Assembly: GCF_024363565.1 (NCBI RefSeq)
Contig: NZ_JAJEKE010000011.1
Coordinates: 62,001-126,000, forward strand
Direction of reading: 5' to 3'
Origin: Lutispora saccharofermentans
GTDB lineage: Bacteria > Bacillota > Clostridia > Lutisporales > Lutisporaceae
Length of the DNA stretch: 64,000 nt
Translations under genes and position numbers: made by a program
The notes under the pieces: generated by a model
What the model was told of the DNA's origin: nothing
The model's database searches: none
Seen by the model: only the letters and a program-made list of their open reading frames with translations
In this document: piece after piece, positions 17,447 to 26,529 of the stretch
Numbering within the stretch: position 1 is the stretch's first letter
Layout of the letters: each line of letters opens with the position of its first letter

Positions 17447-18364
17447 TTATTTCCTAAGCCTTGGGTCTAAGGCATCTCTTAGACCATCGCCAATAATGTT
17501 GAAAGACAGCATCGCCAAGCTTATGAATAAAGCCGGAAAGAATGTTTGCCATGGAGATGTGGTCAATGTTCTCTGACCTGCTGCCGCTAGTGAGCCCCAG
17601 CTGGCAAGGGGGGCGGGCACTCCTAATCCTATAAAGCTTAAAAAGGCTTCTGTAAATATTGCTCCGGGTATTGCAAATGTCAGCCTTACGATTATTGGTC
17701 CTATAGTATTGGGTATAAGATGCTTCATAATGATTCTTTTACCGTCAGCACCGAGGGTTCTGGCCGCAAGGACAAACTCCTGTTCACGAAGCTGAAGGGT
17801 CTGCCCTCTTACAAGCCTCGCCATTCCAAGCCAGTTTGTCAGGGCTATGGCAATAATTATTGTATGAAGGCCGGGCCCCATAACCATGATGAGTAGAATT
17901 ACTATAACCAGATTAGGTATTGTAAAAAGGATATCCACTATCCTCATCATAACTTCATCGGCATATCCGCCTAAATAGCCGGCTATACCTCCATATACGA
18001 TGCCTATAAAGAATTCTATGACTGCTCCTGCGATGCCTATAAACAACGAAATCCTGGCTCCTACCCATATTCTTACAAATAAATCCCTGCCTAAGCTATC
18101 AGTGCCGAAAATATGTCCTCCTATTCCAGGCGCCTTATCTACCATGCTGAGATCCTGATCCGAATATGAGTAAGAATACATCATAGGGCCAAATACGGCC
18201 ATAACAGTGAGCAGCACAAGGAAAACCAATGCCAGCAATGCAGCTTTGTTATACTTAAGCCTTCTCCAGGCATCCTGGAAATAAGTCATGCTTGGGCGCA
18301 CTAAAACCTGGCTCTGCTCAATATTCTTTCCTATGACTACAAAATCTTCTCTGCTGATTTCCAT
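17447..18364 (-). CDS. oppC: Oligopeptide ABC transporter permease OppC
   Basis: Inner-membrane channel half, 305 aa. A cytoplasmic amino-terminal tail precedes the first membrane segment (AALLALVFLVLLTVMAVFG). The BPD_transp_1 core has the EAA loop as AARTLGADGKRIIMKHLIPN, and the protein ends RDALDPRLRK, as OppC/DppC proteins do. Translation starts at ATG 18364 after GGGAGG, 15 bases from oppB. Confidence 0.95.
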   Translation of the reverse strand: MEISREDFVVIGKNIEQSQVLVRPSMTYFQDAWRRLKYNKAALLALVFLVLLTVMAVFGPMMYSYSYSDQDLSMVDKAPGIGGHIFGTDSLGRDLFVRIWVGARISLFIGIAGAVIEFFIGIVYGGIAGYLGGYADEVMMRIVDILFTIPNLVIVILLIMVMGPGLHTIIIAIALTNWLGMARLVRGQTLQLREQEFVLAARTLGADGKRIIMKHLIPNTIGPIIVRLTFAIPGAIFTEAFLSFIGLGVPAPLASWGSLAAAGQRTLTTSPWQTFFPALFISLAMLSFNIIGDGLRDALDPRLRK

Positions 18365-18379
18365 ATATAATACCTCCCG

Positions 18380-19312
18380 CTAAGAACTGCGCTTGCTTAT
18401 TCTTATCCTTGGATCTATCAATCCATATGCTATGTCTACAAACATGTTCATCAACACCAATATGCTTCCAAAGAATGCTGTAATTCCCGTTATCAGAGTA
18501 TAATCCTGCATATTTATGCTCTGTACATAAAATTTGCCTAATCCCGGGATGGCAAATACCGTTTCAATAACAAAGGTGCCTGTTATTATTACTGCTATCC
18601 ATGGGCCTAAAATGGTTATAACAGGCAATATAGCATTTCTTAGCTGATGCCTCCATACTATTTCAAAAGGCGACAGACCCTTTGCTTTTGCAGTCTTTAT
18701 ATAGTCTTGTCCTACTACGTCCAACATGCTGGAGCGCATGAACCTTGCCAGGTTTGCGATCAAGCCTAAGGATAGGGAAAATGTAGGCATGATCGTGTGG
18801 GCAAAGCTCTTCCATTGAGCTACGGGAAGTACCCTCAGCTTGACTCCTAAAACCCATTGCAGCAACGCCGCTATTACAAATCCGGGTATGGATACTCCGA
18901 TTATCGCTACAAATATTGAAAATCTGTCCCACCCCTTATTATGATTCAAAGCCGCTATCACCCCAAGGGAGATCCCTGCAATAAGCCCCACTATAAGCGC
19001 TCTCATTCCAAGACTTGCCGAAATGGGAAATCCATTTGTGATTATTTCATTCACCGTTCTGTTTTTATATTGGAAGGACATGCCCAGTTTGCCCGTCATA
19101 AGATTTTTCATATATATGAAATATTGTTCATGCAAGGGTTTATCTAATCCGTAATACTTCCTAAGGTTTTCTTTTATTTCCGGTATAACTCTTTTTTCAT
19201 TCATAAACGGATCTCCCGGTATGGCCTGCATCATGAAGAATGTAGCGCTCACCACTATCCAAATCGTTATAAAGGCATATAACAGCTTTTTTCCAATATA
19301 TTTTACCAACAT
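18380..19312 (-). CDS. oppB: Oligopeptide ABC transporter permease OppB
   Basis: Other channel half, 310 aa, six predicted membrane segments. The typical start MLVKYIGKKLLYAFIT, the AIPGDPF segment, the EAA loop TAKAKGLSPFEIVWRHQLRN and the ending AYGLIDPRIR identify it as OppB/DppB. GGGAGGTG precedes the ATG. It is separated from oppA by a hairpin that may keep oppA transcript levels higher. Confidence 0.95.
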   Translation of the reverse strand: MLVKYIGKKLLYAFITIWIVVSATFFMMQAIPGDPFMNEKRVIPEIKENLRKYYGLDKPLHEQYFIYMKNLMTGKLGMSFQYKNRTVNEIITNGFPISASLGMRALIVGLIAGISLGVIAALNHNKGWDRFSIFVAIIGVSIPGFVIAALLQWVLGVKLRVLPVAQWKSFAHTIMPTFSLSLGLIANLARFMRSSMLDVVGQDYIKTAKAKGLSPFEIVWRHQLRNAILPVITILGPWIAVIITGTFVIETVFAIPGLGKFYVQSINMQDYTLITGITAFFGSILVLMNMFVDIAYGLIDPRIRISKRSS

Positions 19313-19329
19313 CTACACCTCCCTTATTT

Positions 19330-19362
19330 AAGAAGGTATATGCATAGCACATATACCTTCTT
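19330..19362 (-). terminator. Hairpin between oppA and oppB
   Basis: AAGAAGGTATATG (19330-19342) pairs perfectly with CATATACCTTCTT (19350-19362) around a 7-base loop. No T-run follows on the minus strand, so it is more likely a partial terminator or mRNA-stabilising structure. Such a structure often gives excess binding protein over the membrane subunits. Confidence 0.6.
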
Positions 19363-19380
19363 AATCAATATAAGAATCCG

Positions 19381-21039
19381 CTATTTGTTTTTGCCCTCTA
19401 TATATGCATAAACAACGTCAACCTCTACTCCGACTCCTTTTTTATAAACGCCCTTAACATATTCTCTTATGGCATAGTCAGTGTAACCATACCATATAGG
19501 GCCTATTGGCAGATCCCTCATAAGTATATCCTCTGCCTGGTGCATCAGCTTAAATTTCTCAACTCTGTCCGGTTCATTCTGAGCTTTCTTTATCAATTCA
19601 TCATATTCCACATTGTAATATCCCGGGTCGTTATTGCCTGACCAGGAGGTATATAGATCAAGATCAGTCATCGGGTCAGGATAATCAGGACCCCAGCCGC
19701 CTAAGGAGATTTCAAAATCATGTTTAGACTGCCTGTCTATCCTTACGGAGGATGGAACAGGTTCAAGCTCTGTTTCAACATTTAAATTTTTCTTCCACAT
19801 TTCCTGGAAAGCTTGAGCATATAGCTGTCCGGTAGCGTTATCATTACACATGAATTTAAACTTAGGCATCTTTGTCAGGCCTAATTCTTTCATACCCTGC
19901 TCTAAAAGCTGTTTTGCAGTTTCTATATCATTATCCTTAAAATATTCGCCGCCAACTTCTCTAAAGGTTTTGTTTTCGTCAGCATCGGGTATTATATCAG
20001 GCTGAACCAGAGCAAACGCCGGTTTCCAAGGCCTCTTGGCAACATTTTCGATAAAGCTTTTCCTATCGATTCCCAAAGTCAGAGCTTTTCTGATGTTTAG
20101 ATTCTTTAGGATAGGATGAGCTACATTGAAGTTGAAGAACCATGTAGAGCCATTGTTAAACTGCTTTACTCCGCCCTTTGTCAAGGCAGCCTTCTGATCT
20201 CCATTCAAAGCAATAGTCATGTCCAGCTCTTCTGCTTCATACATATTAAATTCCGTTTGATCATCTGCGATGTAAGGTCCAATAATTTTCTCAAGCTTGA
20301 TTTCTGATGCATTCCAATAATCCATATTTTTCACGAATGTCATTTCAGATTCATGCTTCCATGTTTCTACCTTAAAGGGTCCGCAGGTAACAAAATTCTC
20401 TGCTTCAGCATTGAACTTCGTGCCATACTTTTCTACTATATCCTTTCTCGTAGGATAATAGGTAGCAAAGGAAACCAGATAGTCAAAATATGTCACAGGT
20501 CTTTTTAATGTTACTTCCAAGGTTTTGTCATCAATAACCTTTATTGCTACATCCTCTGCTTTTCCCTTATTGCTGTTGAATTCTTGCGCACCGACAATAT
20601 CGTATAAGAAGTATGCATAATCCATGGGGTCTGCCGGATCTAAGGCTCTTAACCATCCATATTTGAAATCATCGGCTTTTACAGGCTGGCCGTCTGTCCA
20701 TTTGGCATCTCTCAGATGGAAGGTATAAACCTTGCCGTCATCGCTGATGTCCCATTTCTCGGCTAGAGCAGGTATTATCTTCCCATGCTTATACCTTGTA
20801 AGGCCATCCATAACCCAGCTTAGGGTATAAAGTTCGATATTTGCTGTAACTCTCTGCCAATCCAATGTGTTTGGCTCCTGGAACAGGCTTAGCCTCAATA
20901 CCTGCTCATCTTGTGCCGGCTCTGCTGCTGTTTCATCCGGTTGTTCTGTTGCTGCGGGCTGCTGCGGAGAGCAGGCGGCAAAGAACATTGACAATACAAG
21001 CAGCACAGATAAGATTGAGAATAATCTCTTTCTACTCAC
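19381..21039 (-). CDS. oppA: Oligopeptide-binding lipoprotein OppA
   Basis: Extracellular substrate-binding protein of the importer, 552 aa. Lipoprotein signal MSRKRLFSILSVLLVL with lipobox FFAAC (Cys at about residue 23), then a Pro/Ala/Glu-rich linker. The body is SBP family 5: YTFHLRDAKWTDGQPVKADDF, NIRKALTLGIDRKSF and GWGPDYPDPMTDLDLY. First gene of the minus-strand oppABCDF operon, divergent from the PrsA-like gene. Clustering with peptidases supports use of peptides as nutrients. Confidence 0.95.
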   Translation of the reverse strand: MSRKRLFSILSVLLVLSMFFAACSPQQPAATEQPDETAAEPAQDEQVLRLSLFQEPNTLDWQRVTANIELYTLSWVMDGLTRYKHGKIIPALAEKWDISDDGKVYTFHLRDAKWTDGQPVKADDFKYGWLRALDPADPMDYAYFLYDIVGAQEFNSNKGKAEDVAIKVIDDKTLEVTLKRPVTYFDYLVSFATYYPTRKDIVEKYGTKFNAEAENFVTCGPFKVETWKHESEMTFVKNMDYWNASEIKLEKIIGPYIADDQTEFNMYEAEELDMTIALNGDQKAALTKGGVKQFNNGSTWFFNFNVAHPILKNLNIRKALTLGIDRKSFIENVAKRPWKPAFALVQPDIIPDADENKTFREVGGEYFKDNDIETAKQLLEQGMKELGLTKMPKFKFMCNDNATGQLYAQAFQEMWKKNLNVETELEPVPSSVRIDRQSKHDFEISLGGWGPDYPDPMTDLDLYTSWSGNNDPGYYNVEYDELIKKAQNEPDRVEKFKLMHQAEDILMRDLPIGPIWYGYTDYAIREYVKGVYKKGVGVEVDVVYAYIEGKNK

Positions 21040-21328
21040 AATACTTCCCCCTATAATTTTTATTGGAATATTACTTCCTATTACAAAGGTAATATATAGA
21101 AAAGGATTTTTCCAAAGATTGAGATTCCATTTTCTTGCTAAGTATTGCTCACTTTGTCAACAAATTCTATTCAAAAGTTTGTCACTTAATTTTAACGATG
21201 AAATGTAATTCGGTTTATCATGCTTTTGATCCAATATTTTCATACATATTTTTTTTGTAAATTTAAGGTTTATTTAAGCATTTTGTTGTAAAATAGTAAA
21301 AGTAATAATCAGAAAGGTGTGAAGCTTT

Positions 21329-22213
21329 GTGGCAAAACTAATAAAGCAAAAAAGTTTTCAGATAACAATACTGGTCGTATTTCTTTTAATTATTTTAGCC
21401 GGAGTTGTTTATTTCAATGGGAAATCAGGAGAAGCGGTTGCCCGGGTCAATGGCGAGACCATTACTAAAGATGATCTATATAATGCTCTGGTAGAGCAAA
21501 ATGGCGAGGAAGTATTGGACTCCCTTATTTCAGATAAGATAATCGAATTGGAGATTAAAAAGCAGAACATTACAGTTGGGGAAGAAGCTGTGCAAACAGA
21601 GATTCAGAATATTTCAGTTCAATATGGCGGTGAAGAAGCCTTTAAACAGGCTCTTGAAGCATATGGCTATTCGATGGAAAACGTAAAGGCAGATGTGAAG
21701 AAAAACCTGGAGATAAAGAAGTTGCTTGAGCCTGGAATTACTATAACAGAAGATGAGATGAAAAATTATTTTGAAGAAAACAAAGATACCTTCAATGAAG
21801 AAGAGCAAGTAAAGGCCAGCCATATTTTAGTGGATACCGAGGAAAAGGCCCTGGAGGTTAAAAACAAGTTATCAGCCGGCGAAGATTTTGCTGAAATGGC
21901 AAAGCAATATTCCACAGATACCGGCAACAAAGACCAAGGCGGGGAACTTGGATTTTTTTCAAGGGGAGATATGGTAAAAGAGTTTGAGGATGCAGCATTT
22001 TCAATGGAAATCGGCAAGGTAAGCGATCCCATAAAAACTGAATATGGGTACCATATCATCAAAGTAGAGGAAAAGAAACCGGCAAAAGAAGCCAATTATG
22101 AAGAGAGCAAGGCTCAAGTCAAAGAAACTCTTTTAGATCAGAAGCTGTCAGCCGCCTACGACACTTGGCTTCAGGATAAATACGAAGAGTATAAGATAGA
22201 TAACTTGCTATAG
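21329..22213 (+). CDS. prsA: PrsA/SurA-like parvulin peptidyl-prolyl isomerase
   Basis: 294-aa extracytoplasmic foldase. An amino-terminal membrane segment (residues 10-28) lacks a lipobox cysteine, so it is a membrane-anchored rather than lipidated PrsA. Residues 35-140 form the SurA-type chaperone region (VARVNGETITKDDLYNAL). Residues 150-245 form the parvulin domain (KASHILVDTEEKA, GGELGFFSRGDMV, EYGYHIIKVEEK). The start is GTG 21329, preceded by AAAGGTG. Divergent from oppA; ends at a hairpin. It likely helps fold exported proteins at the membrane-wall interface. Confidence 0.88.
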   Translation: MAKLIKQKSFQITILVVFLLIILAGVVYFNGKSGEAVARVNGETITKDDLYNALVEQNGEEVLDSLISDKIIELEIKKQNITVGEEAVQTEIQNISVQYGGEEAFKQALEAYGYSMENVKADVKKNLEIKKLLEPGITITEDEMKNYFEENKDTFNEEEQVKASHILVDTEEKALEVKNKLSAGEDFAEMAKQYSTDTGNKDQGGELGFFSRGDMVKEFEDAAFSMEIGKVSDPIKTEYGYHIIKVEEKKPAKEANYEESKAQVKETLLDQKLSAAYDTWLQDKYEEYKIDNLL

Positions 22214-22243
22214 AGGATAACAATTAGTTCGCATAGTATACAG

Positions 22244-22277
22244 TGCCAGACTTAAAATATATAGAGTCTGGCATTTA
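22244..22277 (+). terminator. Terminator after the PrsA-like gene
   Basis: TGCCAGACT (22244-22252) pairs with AGTCTGGCA (22265-22273), followed by a short T-rich tract. Confidence 0.65.
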
Positions 22278-22425
22278 CTTGCATGGCAGGAATTCACCAG
22301 TCAGACCATAAGCCTCCTCTCGTTGTCACATTTTATGTGTTGTCTTTAGCTTTTTATAAATAAAATAAGTAAATATAAGCAACAATATTACTGGTGTAGA
22401 TTATATTAAATAAGGTGGTGTAAAA

Positions 22426-22806
22426 ATGGAGATCAAAGAAGGAGTTATGGTTCCTCTTGGATATGGCAAATTTGCTCGTTCTGATAAAATAATCAGCCTT
22501 GAACCAATCGAAGATGACCGCGGTCCGGGCAGAAGGACAGTTATACATGTTGAGGAGGTTAAGTCTCCAATAATAGCTTCTCGCACCGAGAATTCAATTT
22601 TGGCAAGCATGGTAGAAATACCGAGAAATGAATTGGAGGCCTCTGCGGCTCTAGAGCTTCTATATGACATACGGGATGATATATTGCAAATCGGGCCTAT
22701 GCTTAGAAAAAGCATAAAGAAGGAAGCTGACTTTGACTTAGACAGAATTGAGAAGCGCATCAATGAAATACTTCAACATGAGATTGAGTTCGATGAAATA
22801 CACTAA
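22426..22806 (+). CDS. RemA-like (DUF370) protein with a helical extension
   Basis: 126 aa. The first 65 residues follow the RemA pattern: GYGKFARSDKIISLEPIE, a basic RGPGRRTVIHVEE segment, then IASRTENSIL. RemA proteins are small ring-forming DNA-binding regulators, best known for activating matrix genes in Bacillus. The last 55 residues (from ASAALELLYDIRDD) are a charged helical extension not found in the usual 75-90 residue members. The start at ATG 22426 follows AAGGTGG. Flanked by the PrsA-like gene and a convergent kynureninase; target genes unknown. Confidence 0.65.
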   Translation: MEIKEGVMVPLGYGKFARSDKIISLEPIEDDRGPGRRTVIHVEEVKSPIIASRTENSILASMVEIPRNELEASAALELLYDIRDDILQIGPMLRKSIKKEADFDLDRIEKRINEILQHEIEFDEIH

Positions 22807-22885
22807 CTCGATTTCTTATATTATTTCAGCGCGGTATAGCAAATTACCACTTGTTATAGTATATTTAATCTTTGAGTTTATATCA

Positions 22886-22909
22886 AGGGGGCTATGCTAT
22901 AAAGCCCCT
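22886..22909 (-). terminator. Hairpin at the end of the kynureninase gene
   Basis: GGGGCT (22888-22893) pairs with AGCCCC (22903-22908), overlapping the last codons and stop of the gene. The downstream T content is low, so termination efficiency is uncertain. Confidence 0.45.
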
Positions 22910-24175
22910 CTTGTTTTCATATTTTTCATAGATTCTATCGTCCATTATCTCTTTTATCTTCTGTATTACGACCCATGCATCATGATAAGAAACATAAAGC
23001 GGTACAGGGGCCAATCGTATAACATTAGGTCGCCTATAATCCGGAATCACACCCATATCCTTCAGAGCAGCGTTTATCCTCACTGCATCCTCATGCTCCA
23101 GCGCAATATGCCCTCCCCGTCTCTTATCTTCCCTTGGATTTCCTATAGTGAAGCCATATCGGGATAATTCATTATCTATCAGATACATCATGTAATCAGT
23201 AAGCCTTAAGGATTTCTCCCGCAGATTCTCTATCCCTGCCTCATTATACATCTTCAGTGAACCCTCCAAGGGCGCCATGCTCAGCATATGAGGGGTTCCC
23301 ATTTGCCATCCCCCTGCATTGTCGGCCGATTCAAATTCATTCAGCAAATCAAACATTTTATCATGAACATATCCATGCCAGCCTGCCAGCCCGGGTTCCT
23401 TGTCAAAATGCCTCTTGTTTATATATATGGCTGCCGGTCCTCCGGGCCCTGCATTCAGATATTTATAATTGCACCAAACTGCAAAATCCACTCCCCATTC
23501 AGAAAGATGATGAGGCACTGCACCTGCAGAATGACAGCAGTCAAATCCTATCATGATATCTCTTTTATGCGCTTCGGCGGTGAGGTATTCCATATCCAGC
23601 AGTTGCCCGCTCCTATACAAAACTGCAGGCAAAAAAGCTAAGGCTATGTCATCACTCATCCTTGCAACTATATCCTTTTCATCAATATTTCTCCCATCTT
23701 TGCTTTCCACAACCACAATATGCTCCTTGGGGTCCAATCCTCTCAGCAGGACCTGGCTTTCAATTGCATACCTGTCGGTAGGAAAATTCAAGGAATCAAT
23801 CAATATTTTATTTTTCTTGTCATCAGGTTTGAAAAAAGTCGATATCACTGCATGGATATTTACCGTAGTAGATGAATGAATCGTGATTTCATCCTCCTCC
23901 GCCCCGACCAGAGGAGCCATAAGCTTAGCCAATGCTTTAGAAAAATAAAACCAGGGCACCTCTGCATTTGACCAACCGTTTATGCCTAGATTTTTCCACT
24001 CTTCTATAACCCTGAACAAGCTTTTCTCCGCATCCTTTGACATAAGACCGAGAGAATTCCCATCCATATAGATTTCATCCTCTTTCAGATAAAATCTTTT
24101 CCGAAATGCTGCTATAGGATCTTCCCCATCCAATTTCGCGGCAAACGCCTCACTCAATTCAAATTTTTCTTTCAT
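22892..24175 (-). CDS. kynU: Kynureninase
   Basis: PLP enzyme cleaving kynurenine to anthranilate and alanine in tryptophan breakdown. 427 aa, normal length. MDGNSLGLM near the start binds phosphate and the substrate carboxylate. IGFDCCHSAGAV (Asp212) contacts the pyridine ring, and the Schiff-base lysine is Lys238 in WCNYKYLNAGPGG. No other kynurenine-pathway gene is in the window, so the enzyme may use imported kynurenine or serve another C-C cleavage. GGGAGG lies upstream of ATG 24175. Confidence 0.93.
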   Translation of the reverse strand: MKEKFELSEAFAAKLDGEDPIAAFRKRFYLKEDEIYMDGNSLGLMSKDAEKSLFRVIEEWKNLGINGWSNAEVPWFYFSKALAKLMAPLVGAEEDEITIHSSTTVNIHAVISTFFKPDDKKNKILIDSLNFPTDRYAIESQVLLRGLDPKEHIVVVESKDGRNIDEKDIVARMSDDIALAFLPAVLYRSGQLLDMEYLTAEAHKRDIMIGFDCCHSAGAVPHHLSEWGVDFAVWCNYKYLNAGPGGPAAIYINKRHFDKEPGLAGWHGYVHDKMFDLLNEFESADNAGGWQMGTPHMLSMAPLEGSLKMYNEAGIENLREKSLRLTDYMMYLIDNELSRYGFTIGNPREDKRRGGHIALEHEDAVRINAALKDMGVIPDYRRPNVIRLAPVPLYVSYHDAWVVIQKIKEIMDDRIYEKYENKRGFIA

Positions 24176-24231
24176 TCAAGTCCCCTCCCTATATTATCAT
24201 AATCACCATGTATTTATAACTTAATCTGTTT

Positions 24232-24383
24232 GCTATATATAACGCAATAAATGCATTTGTAGTTTTAAAAAGGCATATGCCGTCATTCTGAGCGTATGCG
24301 AAGAATCTTAGCCAGATTCTTCACTCCACTTTGTTTCGTTCAGAATGACAGTTTTGTAAAATATTTAATGCGTTATATATAGC
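24232..24383. mobile_element. MITE-like palindromic element
   Basis: About 152 bp with no coding capacity. Terminal inverted repeats start GCTATATATAACGCA on both ends; over 20 bases from 24233 and back from 24382 only one position differs. A nested inverted pair GTCATTCTGAGCG / CGTTCAGAATGAC and an inner AAGAATCT/AGATTCTT hairpin complete a long cruciform. The AAGAATCT plus GTCATTCTGA combination is a dispersed repeat common in many Clostridia. No convincing target duplication was found. It sits between kynU and the MerR-XRE-cupin gene. Confidence 0.75.
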
Positions 24384-24601
24384 TGATAACAAGTTAATTT
24401 AATTTCCTAACTCTATAATTGTGTTTATATATGTTATTGGAGTAAATAATAGCATATATTTCTTAACATTGTCAATAATATATATATTGTTAGGATAGTG
24501 CATTTATCACTGTACTATGTTAAAATATGTATATCACTGAATGAAGTCTCGTTCAATAACTCGCCAACATGTCATTTATTATAGAAAAGGAAGGGCCTTT
24601 A
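24384..24601 (+). promoter_or_regulatory. Leader/promoter region of the MerR-XRE-cupin gene
   Basis: AT-rich 218-base region between the MITE-like element and the regulator start, with no gene. It contains a near-perfect dyad CAATAATATATATATTG at about 24472-24488 that could be an autoregulatory operator. The ribosome binding site is GGAAGGG at about 24590. Confidence 0.3.
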
Positions 24602-25426
24602 ATGAACAACAAAACGAAAGACGATGAGTTGGTTTTCAACAGGAATGAAGTAGCAAAAATACTTGGTATTTCACCGGCTACAATATTGAATTGGGAAAAA
24701 AACGGACTTTTTACTGCAAAAAGGAAGGATAATAATTACCGGGTTTATAGCCTCGATGATATTGAGGTCTTGAAAAAAATTAGAGCGTTGTCTATTGAGG
24801 AAAAAATGGGGGGCAAGGCAATAAAAAAATTGTTGATGCCTAAGATACAATCCGCAGATGTATCAACCGAGTATTCAAAAAAGTTTCTGGGCAAAAAATG
24901 GAAGGCTTATAGGGAGAGCATGAATATAACGCTTGAAGAAGTAAGCCGTCAAGTAAACATATCACCCTCATATCTTAGCAAACTGGAAAACAACCAAGCC
25001 AATGCTTCATTTGATTTGCTGAACAAGCTGGCTAATTTTTATGGAGGAAGCATTCTAGATTTTTTTGAAAAAGGTGATGACGAAAAGCATGTGGTGAAAA
25101 GCGGCTCGGGAGAGATGACAGAAATCGGCTTGCCGGGAGTCACCATAGAATCTCTTATATCTCAAAAAAGCCATGCTCTTGATTCTATGCTATTTACGAT
25201 CGAACCTGGCAGCAATTCCGCCGAAGCCCACAAGCACCACGGCGAAGAGTTCATCTATGTGTTATCCGGCAAATTACGCATAACACTAAACAATAAAGAT
25301 GTATATCATCTCACAAAAGGAGATTCTATGTACTTTAAGTCATCAGATTTACATTTTTGGGAAAACCCAGGAAGCAGGCTATGCAAGCTGCTATGGGTGC
25401 ATTCGCATTTTGAGTCCGGTATATAA
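24602..25426 (+). CDS. Three-domain regulator: MerR, XRE and cupin
   Basis: 274 aa from ATG 24602, chosen for the GGAAGGG site upstream. Residues 10-70 are a MerR-type winged helix (NEVAKILGISPATILNWEKNG, then YRVYSLDDIEVLKK). Residues 90-155 are an XRE helix-turn-helix (ITLEEVSRQVNISPSYLSKL). Residues 185-270 are a cupin (HKHHGEEFIYVLSGKLRI, and YFKSSDLHFWENPG). XRE-cupin regulators often control amino-acid or polyamine genes and sense a small ligand through the cupin. Two separate DNA-binding modules in one chain is unusual. Followed after 56 bases by a WYL regulator. Confidence 0.85.
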   Translation: MNNKTKDDELVFNRNEVAKILGISPATILNWEKNGLFTAKRKDNNYRVYSLDDIEVLKKIRALSIEEKMGGKAIKKLLMPKIQSADVSTEYSKKFLGKKWKAYRESMNITLEEVSRQVNISPSYLSKLENNQANASFDLLNKLANFYGGSILDFFEKGDDEKHVVKSGSGEMTEIGLPGVTIESLISQKSHALDSMLFTIEPGSNSAEAHKHHGEEFIYVLSGKLRITLNNKDVYHLTKGDSMYFKSSDLHFWENPGSRLCKLLWVHSHFESGI

Positions 25427-25482
25427 GAAAAGCTCTGAACTGTCTGATAAACAAGAAGCTGCTCTTGAGAAAGAGGTGAAGA

Positions 25483-26391
25483 ATGATGAAAATTGATCGT
25501 TTGCTCGGAATAATAACCATGCTTTTAAACAATGATAAAGTAAAGGCTAAGGATTTAGCCGAAAAATTTGAGGTATCCATACGCACCATCCACAGAGATA
25601 TCGAAGATATTTGCATGGCAGGCATACCGATTGTGACCTATCAAGGGGGAGCCGGAGGAATCAGCATTGCAGAAGGGTATAAATTTGACAAAAGCGTATT
25701 GACCGTAGATGAGCTTGACAATATAATTACCGGCTTAAAAGGTATTGAAAGCATATCACAGGATATTAAGGTAAAATTGCTTATGGAAAAGCTTAGTCCG
25801 AAGCAAGAGGATATCATGTCTGTCAGCAATAATATATTTATTGATTTATCATCTTTTTATAAGACAAGCCTTTCCCAGAAGATAAACCAATTAAAGGAAG
25901 CAATGAACAACAAAAAGGAAGTAAGCTTTGACTACTATTCCAGCAAGGGAATATCCCAAAGGTACATGGAACCATATTTCATAACCTTTAAATGGTCTTC
26001 ATGGTATGTCTTTGGCTACTGCAAATTTAAAAAAGATTTCCGGCTTTTCAAGCTAAACAGGATGGATGATCTGAAAATAACCGATGCGACCTTTGATACG
26101 CGCGATATACCAGATGAAAGAGCACAGCTTGATAATTATTTTAGGGATACACAAACCGTCACTATGCTCATAGACCGATCCCTTGAATATCAAATAGTTG
26201 AAAGCTATGGAGTCGGGTCTTATGAAATAACGGAGGATAACCGCATCAAATTTGATTTGCAGTATACCAATCATGATTATGCAATGCAGTTTATACTAGG
26301 CTTTGGCGACAAAGCTCAAGTTTTGGCGCCGGAGCATATAATCGAAAAGCTAAAAGCTCATGCCAAAAATATTTTAGATATGTATAAATGA
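25483..26391 (+). CDS. WYL-domain transcriptional regulator (YafY/DeoR-like)
   Basis: 302 aa. The amino-terminal winged helix (AKDLAEKFEVSIRTIHRDIE) is followed by the WYL domain, whose core here reads WYVFGYCKFKKDFRLFKLNR, and a WCX-like carboxy-terminal extension. WYL proteins usually repress or activate in response to nucleotides or other small ligands. The start is ATG 25483 after GAGGTG. It probably forms an operon with the upstream MerR-XRE-cupin gene and may regulate the following PNPOx-like and AlkZ-related genes. Confidence 0.88.
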   Translation: MMKIDRLLGIITMLLNNDKVKAKDLAEKFEVSIRTIHRDIEDICMAGIPIVTYQGGAGGISIAEGYKFDKSVLTVDELDNIITGLKGIESISQDIKVKLLMEKLSPKQEDIMSVSNNIFIDLSSFYKTSLSQKINQLKEAMNNKKEVSFDYYSSKGISQRYMEPYFITFKWSSWYVFGYCKFKKDFRLFKLNRMDDLKITDATFDTRDIPDERAQLDNYFRDTQTVTMLIDRSLEYQIVESYGVGSYEITEDNRIKFDLQYTNHDYAMQFILGFGDKAQVLAPEHIIEKLKAHAKNILDMYK

Positions 26392-26404
26392 ACATGACAT
26401 GCTG

Positions 26405-26435
26405 TTGACATATTCGTTATGCTACTCTTTATAAA
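26405..26435 (+). promoter_or_regulatory. Putative sigma-A promoter
   Basis: TTGACA at 26405-26410, 17 bases, then TTTATA/TATAAA at 26428-26435. It lies about 95 bases before the PNPOx-like gene and 14 bases after the WYL gene stop. Confidence 0.5.
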
Positions 26436-26529
26436 GAAGGCCTTTATTGCGATGCATTTAAGGGAAAGCAGGTATTAAGTTAACCTATACTTTCCCATGC
26501 ATTATGAAAAAAGAAAGCGGGGTTTTATA

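Noticed and set aside
21040..21328. T-box or amino-acid riboswitch upstream of oppA
   Set aside because: The divergent region is short and AT-rich, without a T-box sequence or an antiterminator/terminator pair.
22748..23167. 139-codon plus-strand frame over the RemA-like and kynureninase gene ends
   Set aside because: It overlaps two well-supported genes, has no ribosome binding site and shows no family resemblance.
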